Assembly: GCF_009829325.1 (NCBI RefSeq)
Contig: NZ_VUOS01000013.1
Coordinates: 213,759-277,758 of the forward strand
DNA from: Nocardia sp. CY41
GTDB lineage: Bacteria > Actinomycetota > Actinomycetes > Mycobacteriales > Mycobacteriaceae
DNA: 64,000 bases
Direction of reading: 5' to 3'
Below the pieces are notes generated by a model, which made no database searches, was not told the origin of the DNA, and saw only the letters and a program-made list of their open reading frames with translations. The position numbers were made by a program, and so were the translations under genes. Shown piece by piece: positions 1 through 9,485 of this stretch (position 1 is the first letter of the stretch; the number at the start of each line of letters is the position of its first letter).

Positions 1-163
1 CGTCCTCCCCGAGGGTGGTAGCGGCGAGGCTGCGCGGGATCGGGTCGGCTGGTGCGCGGTCGCTCCAGGGCCTGGACAGGAGCAGGTGGTCCGGTCGCCA
101 TCGGGTGCTGGCCGATGTGGCCGGAGTACACCGATGCGGCCGGCGGCCGGAAACAGCTGTCAC
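1..163 (-). CDS. Possible N-terminus of a gene cut by the left window edge
   Basis: On the minus strand a frame opens with GTG at 163 and runs without a stop to the window edge (54 codons). Its third codon positions are almost all G or C from about 120 down to 1, as in the real genes here, while the other minus frames lack that bias. No domain is recognisable. A GGAGG lies about 14 nt upstream, too far to settle the start. This may be the first part of a protein whose remainder lies outside the window; it could also be chance in GC-rich DNA. Confidence 0.25.
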   Translation of the reverse strand, partial: MTAVSGRRPHRCTPATSASTRWRPDHLLLSRPWSDRAPADPIPRSLAATTLGED

Positions 164-563
164 CGATGTACGGTGAACGCCTCCGAATGCGTCCGGTTCG
201 GATCTGGCCCGGCAACAGGGAACTTCGACAATGCGGTCCGGTGGGAACGGCTCCGGGAAGCGGCCGACCAGTATGACGGTCGATGGCGAACGATCAGCAG
301 ATCTGATTACCGACTGACGAGCATGTTTTCGGCTACGAGTCCGTTTGTAGTCTGGTGTGCGCAAACAGGTCTCGTGATGAACCGGATCAGGTCACGCGCA
401 AACACCGGATGGGCTACAAACCAGACATGTGGGCATACTTCGCGCACATTCGGGCGACTCTAGCTCTGTCGGGTTCACCATCTGCCGAAAGTTACTGAGA
501 TGTACGAATTCAACGCGTTGCTGCCGACCGTTGCGCGGGCTCGTACGACCCAGGGGGTGCGCG
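164..563. other. Non-coding interval with short repeats
   Basis: No convincing gene is visible in these 400 bases. They are less GC-rich than the flanks and probably hold the promoter of the downstream amidase gene. An inverted repeat GTTTGTAG (343-350) / CTACAAAC (414-421) brackets two direct copies of GCGCAAACA (359-367 and 396-404). This could be an operator or a weak stem. I see nothing else I can name. Confidence 0.4.
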
Positions 564-2276
564 ATGACTGAGTTGATCGACTTCTCCGCGGCGCTCATCG
601 AGCCGCAAGCGATCAAGGACGCCGGATACGCGGGCGTCATCGGCTACTTCAGTGATTCCCGTCCGGGCACGAATTTCGGTGCGAAGCCGCTGCGGCGGGA
701 GTATTGCGACCGATTGCGCGCCATCGGGCTCGAGATAGTGACCAATTACCAGTACGGCAAAGGGGAGACGGCGGACTGGAAAGGCGGTTACGCCGCGGGC
801 GTGCGTCATGCGCGGATCGCGCTCGATTACCACTTCGCGGCAGGCGGACCCGGCTTTCGTCCGCTGTATGCCCCGGTCGACGCCAATCCGACGCTGGCGG
901 AGTGGAATTCGCTCATCGCCCCGTTTCTGCGCGGCTGGGCGTCGGTCGTCGGGTTGGAATGGACCGGTATGTACGGCAATGCCCGGTGCATCGACTGGGC
1001 GCTCGAGGACGGCGTCGCCAGTTGGTTCTGGCAACACAACTGGTCCGGCGATTCCTCGATCAACGGCGACCATCCGGCCGCGCACATCCATCAGATCCGC
1101 ATCGACCGCGACCGAGTGGCCGGCGTCGTCGTCGATGTCAACAAAGTCCTCGCCGACGACTACGGCCAGTGGTCGAAGGCTCTGTCGAATCCAGGGGGAG
1201 CCGTGCAGAAGCCGGAATACGTCGAATTGGACCGCATGGGCGACTCCGCGTCCAGCCGTCACGGTGCGCGCATCGAGAACTTTCTGCTGCACACCCAGGA
1301 AGGCAACGGAACGGCTGAAAGCCTGGCCAACTATCTCAACAATCCGGCGAACGGGGTGAGCTATCACTACACCGTGCGCGACCGCGTGGTGGTCGACGTG
1401 GTGGACACCGATCTGGCCAGCTGGTCGGTGCTGGACGCGAACTCGTTCACGATCAACCTCTGCTTCGCGGGCAGCCGCGTCGCGTGGAGCCGGGACGACT
1501 GGCTGCGCATCCGCGACGACATCAGGATCGCGGCCTGGCTCGCGGTGCAGGACGCGCGTAAGTACGGGTTCGACACGTATGTCATCGCGCCGCCTTACCA
1601 GCGGCGGCAGGGAATCTCCGACCACAAGTACGTCACCGAGTGTCTCCGCATCGGCACGCACACCGACGTGGGACCGAATTTCCCCTGGGACGTTTTCGCC
1701 GACGACGTGCGCGCTTTCGCCACCGGCGGGCCCACCGGGTCGGAGCCGAACGCGATCAATGATTGCGCGGCCGCGAATCCATGGCTGGGCGGCCGGATCA
1801 CGGCGGGTGAGATCGCCACGCCTGACGGTGCCGGCCGCTTCGCCCAGTTCGAGCACGGGTACATCTACTGGCATCCGGACACGGGTGCGCACGCCATCCC
1901 GGAGACGCTGTGGGGAAAGTTCGAGGCATTGGGCTGGGAGGCCGGTCCGCTCGGATATCCGATCACCGATCGCGCCCTCTTACCCGGTCCGGACGGCCAG
2001 ACCGCGGGTGAGGTGCAAGGTTTCCAGGGCGGCGCGCTCTACCGGCGGCAGACGAGCGACACCGTGTGCTGGGTGCACGGCGCGATCCGCGACCGCTGGA
2101 ACCGCTCGGGTTTCGAGAACGGCCCGCTGGGCTGGCCGACGACCGACGAGATCCCCTGGGACACCGGCACCTACCAGGACTTCGAGCACGGCCGGATCTA
2201 TTGGACCCCGAGCCAGACGCTGGCCACGGTAGCGGTCGGCGGAGTCGATACACCCCTGCACGACGTAGCGAGCTGA
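564..2276 (+). CDS. Cell-wall amidase with DUF1906 and LGFP repeats
   Basis: A 570-residue protein of three parts. Residues about 1-200 resemble the DUF1906 glycoside-hydrolase-like fold (Rv2525c family). Residues about 215-400 form an N-acetylmuramoyl-L-alanine amidase (PGRP/amidase_2 type), with metal-ligand segments LLHTQEGNG and HTDVGPNFPW. The C-terminus carries three LGFP repeats (for example EAGPLGYPITD and ENGPLGWPTTD), a wall-binding module common in mycolic-acid bacteria. It probably cleaves peptidoglycan stem peptides. No signal peptide is visible at the chosen ATG, so the export route is unclear. The start at 564 follows a GGGGG tract; a longer in-frame form from 429 lacks a comparable ribosome site. 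Phage endolysins can share this layout, but no phage genes are nearby. Confidence 0.8.
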   Translation: MTELIDFSAALIEPQAIKDAGYAGVIGYFSDSRPGTNFGAKPLRREYCDRLRAIGLEIVTNYQYGKGETADWKGGYAAGVRHARIALDYHFAAGGPGFRPLYAPVDANPTLAEWNSLIAPFLRGWASVVGLEWTGMYGNARCIDWALEDGVASWFWQHNWSGDSSINGDHPAAHIHQIRIDRDRVAGVVVDVNKVLADDYGQWSKALSNPGGAVQKPEYVELDRMGDSASSRHGARIENFLLHTQEGNGTAESLANYLNNPANGVSYHYTVRDRVVVDVVDTDLASWSVLDANSFTINLCFAGSRVAWSRDDWLRIRDDIRIAAWLAVQDARKYGFDTYVIAPPYQRRQGISDHKYVTECLRIGTHTDVGPNFPWDVFADDVRAFATGGPTGSEPNAINDCAAANPWLGGRITAGEIATPDGAGRFAQFEHGYIYWHPDTGAHAIPETLWGKFEALGWEAGPLGYPITDRALLPGPDGQTAGEVQGFQGGALYRRQTSDTVCWVHGAIRDRWNRSGFENGPLGWPTTDEIPWDTGTYQDFEHGRIYWTPSQTLATVAVGGVDTPLHDVAS

Positions 2277-2340
2277 CCGCGATAGAAATGGACACCAAGG
2301 GTCCGACCGCGACAAGCGGCCGGAACCCACACGATCGAGG

Positions 2341-2477
2341 CGACAACTGATCTCGCACGAACATGGGTAACTCCTTGGGTACGCCCAGAACACACGTCGC
2401 ACCCAACGCAGGACCTGAACGCACATCCACCGCCACCCAACTCGTACGGCCTGAATACCCGGAGAGGCGGCTCAGCC
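2341..2477 (+). repeat. Dispersed ~135-bp repeat, copy A
   Basis: This intergenic segment is colinear with the reverse complement of 52927-53061. The first 31 bases match at 28 positions (blocks CGACAACTGATCTCGCA and ACATGGGTAAC), ACGCAGGACCTG recurs at 2406-2417, and 26 of 27 bases match at 2444-2470 (GTACGGCCTGAA, then CCCGGAGAGGCGG). Spacing between blocks differs by only 1-2 nt. Its end touches the stop codon of the convergent HIT gene. The origin is unknown: it may be a repeat family, an insertion-sequence remnant or an RNA element. Confidence 0.7.
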
Positions 2478-2897
2478 GGGGACGTTGGCGCCGTAGCCGA
2501 GGTCGCGCAGCGCCTGCTTGATCTTGGTCTGGGCCTCGTCCAGGGACTCCGGGCTCGGGTTCGGATCGGCGCCGGAGATGTCGAAGTCACCGAGCGCGAA
2601 GGCCGGGAACACGTGCACGTGCAGGTGCGGCACTTCCAGACCCGCGATCAGCAGACCGGCGCGCGGCGCGTCCCACGCCGCGCGCACGGCCTGGCCGATC
2701 TTCTGGGCGACGGCGGTCAGCCGGGCGAAGGTGTCGGCGTCGATGTCCTGCCACTGGTCGATCTCCTTGCGGGGCACCACGAGCGTGTGACCAGGGGTGA
2801 CCGGGGCGATGGTGAGGAAACCGACGAACTCGTCGTCCTCCCAGACGAAACGGCCCGGGAGCTGACCGGCGATGATCGCGCTGAAGACAGAAGCCAT
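2472..2897 (-). CDS. HIT family hydrolase
   Basis: A 141-residue histidine-triad protein with the catalytic motif HLHVHV (His91, His93, His95). Family members are nucleotidyl hydrolases or transferases acting on AMP-linked substrates; the exact substrate cannot be read from sequence. The length is typical for the family. On the minus strand the start ATG at 2897 is preceded by TACGCT (2905-2910) and a 7-nt gap, suggesting a leaderless transcript. A second, distinct HIT gene lies at 9552. Confidence 0.9.
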   Translation of the reverse strand: MASVFSAIIAGQLPGRFVWEDDEFVGFLTIAPVTPGHTLVVPRKEIDQWQDIDADTFARLTAVAQKIGQAVRAAWDAPRAGLLIAGLEVPHLHVHVFPAFALGDFDISGADPNPSPESLDEAQTKIKQALRDLGYGANVPG

Positions 2898-2943
2898 GTC
2901 CCGCAGCGTAGACGGGTCCGTGCGCCGCGGCGCCGGCCGCGCG

Positions 2944-3321
2944 CTACACCGCGACGAAGTGCGACAGGATGCCTTGCACCTCGTAGATGTCCACCTGCCG
3001 GTTGAACCGCTTCAGCAGCGGTTCCGCGGTGCCCGCGATCCAGATGGCCAACTCGGCGTCCAGATCGAAGGTGCCCGCGGTCTCCACCGAGAAGTGGGTG
3101 ATCGCCCGATAGGGAACGCTGTGGTAGCTCACCTTCCGGCCGGTGACGCCCTGCTTGTCGATCAGGATCAGGCGGCGATTCGTGAACAGCATCGCGTCGC
3201 GGACCAGCAGGTATGCGGCATACACCTGCTCTCCGTTGCCGAGGAGCTTGGCGTACTCCTGTTGCGCCTGCCCCGGATCGATCCGGCCGGCGTTGCCCAT
3301 CAGTCCGTCGATCAGACCCAT
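2944..3321 (-). CDS. PH domain-containing protein
   Basis: A 125-residue soluble protein resembling the bacterial pleckstrin-homology family bPH_1 (YvbH/DUF1696 type). It has a short helical N-terminus ([15 protein letters not shown]) followed by alternating beta-strand segments such as [17 protein letters not shown]. The role is unknown; such domains form ring-like oligomers. The ATG at 3321 is chosen because GAAGGAAG lies just upstream, whereas a longer in-frame start at 3405 reaches into the region before purD. Confidence 0.8.
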   Translation of the reverse strand: MGLIDGLMGNAGRIDPGQAQQEYAKLLGNGEQVYAAYLLVRDAMLFTNRRLILIDKQGVTGRKVSYHSVPYRAITHFSVETAGTFDLDAELAIWIAGTAEPLLKRFNRQVDIYEVQGILSHFVAV

Positions 3322-3471
3322 CTCAGCACTTCCTTCGGGTGCTCCGGCGGCACGAGTGGTCAGGCCCCAAGGTGAGGGAAGTGCCGCCACATCGGTTGTC
3401 CCCATTCATCATCCCCTTCGTGCGCACCGGCAGCGGCGATCCCGCCGAACGGCTCGTTTAGGCTGTCTGCC

Positions 3472-4743
3472 GTGCGTGTACTCGTCATCGGTTCCGGAGC
3501 CCGTGAACATGCCCTCGTCCTGGCGCTGCGCCGGGACCCCGCGGTGACCGCGCTCTTCGCCGCGCCCGGCAACGCGGGGATCGCCCAGCACGCGCAGGTC
3601 CGCCCGGTCGACCCGTGCGCCGCCGAGGACGTGGTCGCGTTGGCCACCGAGGTGGACGCCGACCTGGTGGTGATCGGCCCCGAGGTCCCGCTGGTGCTCG
3701 GCGTCGCCGACGCGCTGCGGGTGGCGGGCATCCCGTGCTTCGGGCCGTCGGCCGCGGCCGCCCGGATCGAGGGCTCCAAAGCGTTCGCCAAGGATGTGAT
3801 GGCCGCTGCGGGCGTGCGCACCGCGCACAGCGAAGTGGTGGACAACCCGGCCGAGCTGGACGACGCGCTGGACCGCTTCGGTCCCACCTGGGTGGTGAAG
3901 GACGACGGACTCGCCGCGGGCAAAGGCGTGGTGGTGACCGCGGACCGTTCCGCCGCGCGCGAGCACGGGGCCGAACTGCTCGAGCAGGGCCACCCGGTGC
4001 TGCTGGAATCGTTCCTGGACGGCCCGGAAGTCTCGCTGTTCTGCCTGGTCGACGGCGAGACGGTGGTTCCGCTGCTGCCTGCGCAGGACCACAAACGCGT
4101 CGGTGACGGCGACACCGGGCCCAACACCGGCGGCATGGGCGCCTACACGCCGCTGCCCTGGCTGCCCGGGGAGACCCTCACCGCGATCGTCGAGGACGTG
4201 GTGCAGCCCGTCGCCGCCGAACTGGTGCGGCGGGGCAGCGGTTTCTCCGGCCTGCTGTACGCCGGGCTGGCGATCGGCGCGGCCGGCCCCGCCGTGGTCG
4301 AGTTCAACTGCCGCTTCGGCGATCCCGAGACGCAAGCGGTGCTGGCGTTGCTGGACAGCCCGCTCGGCGAGCTGCTGCACGCCACCGCCACCGGCACGCT
4401 GGCGCAGGTCGAGCCGCCGCGCTGGCGCGACGGCGCCGCGGTCACCGTGGTGCTCGCCGCCGAGAACTACCCGGGCCGCCCGCGCCTGGGCGACGCGATC
4501 TCGGGTGCGGGCGAGGGCGCGTCCGACGAAACCGCGACGGTGCTGCACGCGGGCACCACGCAGCGCGAGGACGGGGCCCTGGTCTCCGCGGGCGGACGGG
4601 TGCTGAACGTGGTCGGCGTCGGCGCCGACCTCGCCGAGGCCCGCACCCGCGCCTACGAGCGCATCGCCGCGATCAAACTGCCGGGCAGCCACTACCGCAC
4701 GGACATCGGCCTGGCCGCCGTCGAAGGCCGCATCGAGGTCTGA
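3472..4743 (+). CDS. purD: Phosphoribosylamine-glycine ligase
   Basis: A full-length 423-residue GAR synthetase. It joins glycine to phosphoribosylamine with ATP, the second step of de novo purine synthesis in the cytosol. The N-terminal nucleotide-binding loop [11 protein letters not shown], the ATP-grasp core ([15 protein letters not shown]) and the signature [12 protein letters not shown] are all present. The start is GTG at 3472; TAGGCT at 3459-3464 ends 7 nt before it, so the message is probably leaderless. It converges on the M23 peptidase gene with a 26-bp gap. Confidence 0.97.
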   Translation: MRVLVIGSGAREHALVLALRRDPAVTALFAAPGNAGIAQHAQVRPVDPCAAEDVVALATEVDADLVVIGPEVPLVLGVADALRVAGIPCFGPSAAAARIEGSKAFAKDVMAAAGVRTAHSEVVDNPAELDDALDRFGPTWVVKDDGLAAGKGVVVTADRSAAREHGAELLEQGHPVLLESFLDGPEVSLFCLVDGETVVPLLPAQDHKRVGDGDTGPNTGGMGAYTPLPWLPGETLTAIVEDVVQPVAAELVRRGSGFSGLLYAGLAIGAAGPAVVEFNCRFGDPETQAVLALLDSPLGELLHATATGTLAQVEPPRWRDGAAVTVVLAAENYPGRPRLGDAISGAGEGASDETATVLHAGTTQREDGALVSAGGRVLNVVGVGADLAEARTRAYERIAAIKLPGSHYRTDIGLAAVEGRIEV

Positions 4744-4769
4744 TTCCGCGGCTCGGCGGCCGCCGCCGT

Positions 4770-5753
4770 TCAGCCGAAGGTGAGTCCGCGCATCGCCAGC
4801 CACTGCTGCGGGTCCACGTGCTGTCCGCCGACGATCACCTCGAAGTGCAGGTGCGGGCCGGTGGAGTCGCCGCGGTTGCCCATGCGGGCGATCTGCATTC
4901 CCGCGGGCACCCGTTCGCCGACCGAGACGAAGAAGTCGTACATGTGCCCGTAGACGGTGATGCTGCCGTCGTCGTGGCGGATCCGCACCCAGAGGCCGAA
5001 GCCCTGCGCCGGTCCGGCATCGATGACTGTACCGTCGGCGACCGCGTAGATCGGGGTGCCGATCGGGCCCGCGATATCGATGCCGTTGTGGAAGGTGCCC
5101 CAGCGGGACCCGAAGCCCGAGGTGAAGATGCCGCGCGTGGGCAGTGCGAAGCCCCTGCCGCCCGGCGCGAGCGCCCCGGGCTGCACCGGTGCGGTGCCGG
5201 TCATCCACGGCTGACGCTCGCCGGCGACGGCGGCGGCCGCCTCGGCCTTCGCGCGTTCGAGCGTCGCGCGCGCGGCGGCCGCGACCACCGCCTGCTCCCG
5301 CAGCCGCTCGCCGTTGGCGATCGCGTTCAGCAATCTGGTCACCGAGGGCGGGGTGTTCTGCATCTGCGGTGGGTACGCGACGGCGACGAGCTGGGCGCGA
5401 TCCGGCGCCGGAGTGCGATCGGTGACCATCCCGGCGAACGACGTGTCGCCCGCGGCGAACACCGAGGTCACGGCGAGCCCGGCCAGCAGCACCTTGTGCT
5501 TGCGCGCCAACGCGAGCACCTGCTCGCCGGTGGGTTTGCGCCGCCACAGGTCGCGAGGATCCGGTCTGCGCTCCCACACCTGCCCGCGGCGTGCCCACAG
5601 GGCGCGCGGATCGATCTCGTCGCCGCCGAGCAGCCGCCTTCGGGGTCGCGGCGAGCGCGCGCGCCAATCGCGCGGAATGATGCCGATGCCGGCCACTCCG
5701 CGCACTCGGTCGAGCCCGTCTCGTCGAGCCTTATCGAGCATCGGGTAGACCAT
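4770..5753 (-). CDS. M23 family metallopeptidase, membrane-anchored
   Basis: A 327-residue protein with an arginine-rich cytoplasmic N-terminus, one probable membrane segment at about residues 88-105 (VLLAGLAVTSVFAAG), an alanine-rich coiled region (about 150-185) and a C-terminal LytM/M23 domain. The zinc motifs are HNGID and GPHLHFE, with YGHM between them. Such enzymes cut peptidoglycan cross-bridges or activate amidases during growth and division. All key metal residues are present, so it is probably active. It converges on purD. Confidence 0.9.
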   Translation of the reverse strand: MVYPMLDKARRDGLDRVRGVAGIGIIPRDWRARSPRPRRRLLGGDEIDPRALWARRGQVWERRPDPRDLWRRKPTGEQVLALARKHKVLLAGLAVTSVFAAGDTSFAGMVTDRTPAPDRAQLVAVAYPPQMQNTPPSVTRLLNAIANGERLREQAVVAAAARATLERAKAEAAAAVAGERQPWMTGTAPVQPGALAPGGRGFALPTRGIFTSGFGSRWGTFHNGIDIAGPIGTPIYAVADGTVIDAGPAQGFGLWVRIRHDDGSITVYGHMYDFFVSVGERVPAGMQIARMGNRGDSTGPHLHFEVIVGGQHVDPQQWLAMRGLTFG

Positions 5754-5794
5754 AACCGCGACCGTGCGGTGAAGCGTGCTCTACCGTCTGTCGA

Positions 5795-6964
5795 GTGTCC
5801 AGAGAATCTCGCCGGTCGACCATTCCACCTTTCTACGTGATGGATGTGTGGAAAGCCGCCGCGGAACGCGCCCGGACGCACGGTGATGTGCTCGTGCTCG
5901 CGGCGGGACAACCGTCGACACCCGCGCCCGCGCCGGTCCTGCGCGCGACCGAACTGGCCATCCAGTCCGAATTGCTCGGTTACACGGAGACTTTCGGCAT
6001 CCTCGCGATTCGCGAAGCGATCGCCGAGCACCATCGCGAGACCTATGGTTACCAGGTCCACCCGGACGACGTGGTCGTGACGACCGGCTCGTCCGGCGCG
6101 TTCTCGCTGATCTTCCTCGCCGCCTTCGACCCGGGGGACACCGTCGTGGTCGCGCGTCCCGGCTATCCGGCCTATCGCAACACGCTCGCCGCGCTCGGCT
6201 GCCGTGTGCTGGAGCTGGACTGCGGCGCCCAGACCAGATTCCAGCCCACCGTCGCCATGCTCGAGGCGCTGCCCGAGCCGCCCGCCGGTCTGGTGGTGGC
6301 CAGCCCCGCCAACCCGACCGGCACCATGATCGCGCCCGCGGAACTCGCCGCGCTCGCCCGATGGTGCGAGGAGCACGGCACCCTGCTCATCTCCGACGAG
6401 ATCTACCACGGCATCACCTACGACAGCGCGGGCGCCGACAGCGCGACCTCATCGGCCTGGGAGACCTCGCGGGAATCGGTGGTGATCGGCTCGGTCTCCA
6501 AGTACTTCTCCATGACGGGCTGGCGGCTGGGCTGGATGCTGGTGCCGAGCGGGCTGCGGCCCGCGTTGCAGCGCCTGGCCTCGAACCTGACCGTCTGCCC
6601 GCCCGCCATCTCGCAGTACGCGGCGCTGCACGCGTTCGGCGCGGAGGCGAAGGAGGAACTCGACGGGCACGTCCGGCGCTATGCGGTGAACCGGCGATTG
6701 CTGCTGGACGGGCTGCCGAAATTGGGCATCACCGACCTCGCCCCGGCCGACGGCGCTTTCTACGCCTACGCCGACATCGGTCACCTCACCGACGATTCTC
6801 GCGCTTGGTGCGCCGACGTGCTGCGGCACACCGGTGTCGCGCTCGCACCGGGGGTCGATTTCGACACCGTCAACGGACACCGCACGGTCCGCTTCTCGTT
6901 CGCCGGAGCGACCGCGGACATCGAGGCGGCGCTGCTGCGTCTAGGGCACTATCTCGCCGTTTGA
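5795..6964 (+). CDS. Pyridoxal-phosphate aminotransferase, class I/II
   Basis: A 389-residue fold-type I aminotransferase. It has PANPTG (Asn173), SDEIYHG (Asp201, Tyr204) and the PLP-lysine segment SVSKYFSMTGWRLGW with Lys236. This places it with the AspC-like aminotransferases; the substrate is not decided by sequence. The GTG at 5795 is preceded by TACCGT (5782-5787) and a 7-nt gap, suggesting a leaderless message. It is divergent from the M23 gene and followed by a TetR regulator. Confidence 0.9.
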   Translation: MSRESRRSTIPPFYVMDVWKAAAERARTHGDVLVLAAGQPSTPAPAPVLRATELAIQSELLGYTETFGILAIREAIAEHHRETYGYQVHPDDVVVTTGSSGAFSLIFLAAFDPGDTVVVARPGYPAYRNTLAALGCRVLELDCGAQTRFQPTVAMLEALPEPPAGLVVASPANPTGTMIAPAELAALARWCEEHGTLLISDEIYHGITYDSAGADSATSSAWETSRESVVIGSVSKYFSMTGWRLGWMLVPSGLRPALQRLASNLTVCPPAISQYAALHAFGAEAKEELDGHVRRYAVNRRLLLDGLPKLGITDLAPADGAFYAYADIGHLTDDSRAWCADVLRHTGVALAPGVDFDTVNGHRTVRFSFAGATADIEAALLRLGHYLAV

Positions 6965-7092
6965 AAGACCCGTCCGGCAACAACTTTTCGCAGTTCGGCA
7001 CCCTGGCCGCGCGGATGCGGTAAAACAACGATGGTTGCTTTTCCTCGCCGATTTCCCCTGGAAGAACTGATGACGACTGGCACGATGGCACG

Positions 7093-7788
7093 GTGATCAC
7101 CGCGACGACCCCGAAAGGCGAACGGCGTCGCCAGGCTTTGATAGCCGCCGCTGCCGAGCTCCTGCTCGAAGGCGGGTTCGAGGCGGTGCGGCACCGTTCG
7201 GTTGCGACGCGCGCTGATCTGCCCCTGGCGTCGACCACCTACTACTTCGAATCCCTGGACGACCTGATCGCCCGGGCGGTCGAGTTCAGCGGCATGGCCG
7301 AACTGGACGCGATGCGCAGGCGAGTCGGCGAAGTGAGCCACCGCCGCCGCGGCGCGGAGGCGACCGTCGACCTGGTGCTCGATCTGCTCGTGGGCAGTGA
7401 CGGCCCCGACGAAGGCGCGCGGGGGCAGCTCATCGCCCGCTACGAGCGCTCGGTCGCCTCGGCGCGGCACCCGGAGCTGCGCGAAGTCCAGCTGCGGCTG
7501 CGCGCCCAGCTGGACGAGTTGCTGGCCGACGTGCTGCGCCGCTCCGACCGGATGGTGCGGCCGGAGCAGTTGCGCAGGCTGGTCGCGGTGGTGGACGGCG
7601 CCGTGGTCGCCGCGCTCACCGAGATGGACCCGGAGCCGCGGCGGATGGCCCGCGGCGCGTTGCTGGAAGTGATCGACATAGTCGCGCCTCCGGCCCGGGG
7701 CACGCCCCCCGATGCGGCCTACGCGACCACGGACGGCCCCGTGCGTGCCACGCCCCAGCAAGTGGATCGTTACCGAGCACTAGACTGA
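7093..7788 (+). CDS. TetR family regulator
   Basis: A 231-residue regulator with an N-terminal helix-turn-helix at about residues 10-55 (RRQALIAAAAELLLEGG, then SVATRADLPLASTTYYFESLDDLI), the typical TetR layout in which a tyrosine-rich turn closes the DNA-binding domain. The C-terminal ligand domain is not specific to any known ligand. The end lies 6 bp before purB, and the purB -10 hexamer sits inside its last codons. The target genes are unknown; no clear operator is visible nearby. The start is a GTG with no strong ribosome site. Confidence 0.85.
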   Translation: MITATTPKGERRRQALIAAAAELLLEGGFEAVRHRSVATRADLPLASTTYYFESLDDLIARAVEFSGMAELDAMRRRVGEVSHRRRGAEATVDLVLDLLVGSDGPDEGARGQLIARYERSVASARHPELREVQLRLRAQLDELLADVLRRSDRMVRPEQLRRLVAVVDGAVVAALTEMDPEPRRMARGALLEVIDIVAPPARGTPPDAAYATTDGPVRATPQQVDRYRALD

Positions 7789-7794
7789 CCGGAC

Positions 7795-9216
7795 GTGAGC
7801 ATCGTCCCCAATGTCCTGGCCACCCGTTACGCCAGTCCCGAGCTGGTGCACTTGTGGTCGCCGGAGCACAAGATCGTGCTGGAGCGGCGGCTGTGGCTGG
7901 AGGTGCTGCGGGCCCAGGCGGAACTGGGCGTCGATGTGCCCGAGGGAGTGGTCGCCGACTATGAGCGGGTGCTCGACGAGGTGGACCTCGCCTCCATCGC
8001 CGAACGCGAGCGGGTCACCCGGCACGACGTGAAGGCGCGCATCGAGGAGTTCAACGCGCTGGCCGGGCACGAGCACGTGCACAAGGGCATGACCAGCCGC
8101 GACCTCACCGAGAACGTGGAACAGTTGCAGATCCGGCTCTCGCTCGAGCACGTGCACGCGCACGGCGTCGCGATCGCCGCGCGGCTGGCCGAGCGCGCCG
8201 CCGAATACCAGGCGCTCGTGATGGCGGGCCGCTCGCACAACGTCGCGGCGCAGGCCACCACGCTCGGGAAGCGGTTCGCCTCGGCCGCCGACGAATTGCT
8301 GATCGCGCTGACCCGGCTGCGTGAGCTGATCGACCGCTATCCGCTGCGCGGAATCAAGGGTCCGATGGGTACCGCGCAGGACATGCTCGACCTGCTCGGC
8401 GGCGACCCCGCCAAGCTCGCCCGGCTGGAGCAGCAGGTGGCCAGGCACCTGGGTTTCGCCACCGTGCTCACCAGCGTGGGCCAGGTCTACCCGCGCTCGC
8501 TGGATCACGACGTGCTCTCCACCCTGGTGCAGGTGGGCGCGGGTCCGTCCTCGTTCGCGCACACCATCCGGCTGATGGCCGGGCACGAGCTGGTCACCGA
8601 GGGCTTCCAGCCCGGACAGGTAGGCAGCTCGGCGATGCCGCACAAGATGAACACCCGCTCCTGCGAGCGGGTCAACGGCCTGCAGGTGGTGCTGCGCGGT
8701 TACGCCTCGATGGCCGCCGAGCTGGCGGGCGCGCAGTGGAACGAGGGCGACGTGTTCTGCTCGGTGGTCCGCCGCGTCGCGCTGCCGGACGCGTTCTTCG
8801 CCATCGACGGGATGATGGAAACCTTCCTCACGGTGCTGGCCGAGTTCGGCGCCTATCCGGCGGTGATCGCCCGCGAACTGGACCGGTACCTGCCCTTCCT
8901 CGCCACCACCCGCATCCTCATGGCGGCCGTCCGCACCGGTGTCGGCCGCGAGACCGCGCACGAGGTCATCAAGGAGCACGCCGTCGCGGTCGCCCTGGCC
9001 ATGCGCGAGCAGGGGCGCGAACCCGATCTCCTGGATCGCCTCGCCGCCGACGCGCGCCTGCCCCTCGATCGCCCTGCCCTCGACGCGGCACTGGCCGACA
9101 AGTCCGTCTTCGTCGGCGCGGCCGAAGCCCAGGTCGCCGATGTCATCGGCCAAGTGCAGAAACTGGTCGACCGGTACCCGGACGCGGCGCGGTACTCGCC
9201 GTCGCCGATCCTGTAG
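7795..9216 (+). CDS. purB: Adenylosuccinate lyase
   Basis: A 473-residue member of the fumarase/aspartase superfamily. It carries the signature GSSAMPHKMN and the general base region TSRDLTENVEQ. It splits SAICAR to AICAR and adenylosuccinate to AMP, acting twice in purine synthesis. The GTG at 7795 is preceded by TAGACT (7781-7786), which ends 8 nt upstream and lies within the end of the tetR gene, so a leaderless start is likely. It stands alone rather than in a purine operon. Confidence 0.97.
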   Translation: MSIVPNVLATRYASPELVHLWSPEHKIVLERRLWLEVLRAQAELGVDVPEGVVADYERVLDEVDLASIAERERVTRHDVKARIEEFNALAGHEHVHKGMTSRDLTENVEQLQIRLSLEHVHAHGVAIAARLAERAAEYQALVMAGRSHNVAAQATTLGKRFASAADELLIALTRLRELIDRYPLRGIKGPMGTAQDMLDLLGGDPAKLARLEQQVARHLGFATVLTSVGQVYPRSLDHDVLSTLVQVGAGPSSFAHTIRLMAGHELVTEGFQPGQVGSSAMPHKMNTRSCERVNGLQVVLRGYASMAAELAGAQWNEGDVFCSVVRRVALPDAFFAIDGMMETFLTVLAEFGAYPAVIARELDRYLPFLATTRILMAAVRTGVGRETAHEVIKEHAVAVALAMREQGREPDLLDRLAADARLPLDRPALDAALADKSVFVGAAEAQVADVIGQVQKLVDRYPDAARYSPSPIL

Positions 9217-9485
9217 CGGGACTGCGCCTTTCGCGACGACATCGCTCGTCGGCCTGGTCGGGGGCCGGTATCGTCCCCCCGTGCCTTTCCACGCTTTCCG
9301 ATGCCATCGCCTGGGCATTCGGCGCGGGTGGGAACTGGAAGGCGATGGTGACCCCACTGGTGCGGGCCGTGGTTGCTGTCGGAGACCACCCCGAACAGCG
9401 CGAAACCCGACTGCCCACCGTCCGGTGAAGAGCCGGGTCCACTTCTCCCAGCTACTGCCAGGAGCTGATTCGATGGTACCGCACG

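Noticed and set aside
510..1892. Long minus-strand open frame opposite the amidase gene
   Set aside because: It is the antisense shadow of the amidase gene: no domain, low-complexity Arg/Val/Asp composition, no ribosome site.
2198..2436. Minus-strand frames starting MFVRDQLSPR in repeat A, echoed as MYLRDQLSLR in the repeat B flank
   Set aside because: The similarity comes from the DNA repeat; the frames diverge after a few codons, so I treat it as a non-coding repeat rather than a protein family.
3409..5667. 752-codon minus-strand open frame across purD and the M23 gene
   Set aside because: It covers two well-supported genes in other frames and is rich in Arg, Ala and Gly as expected for a GC shadow.
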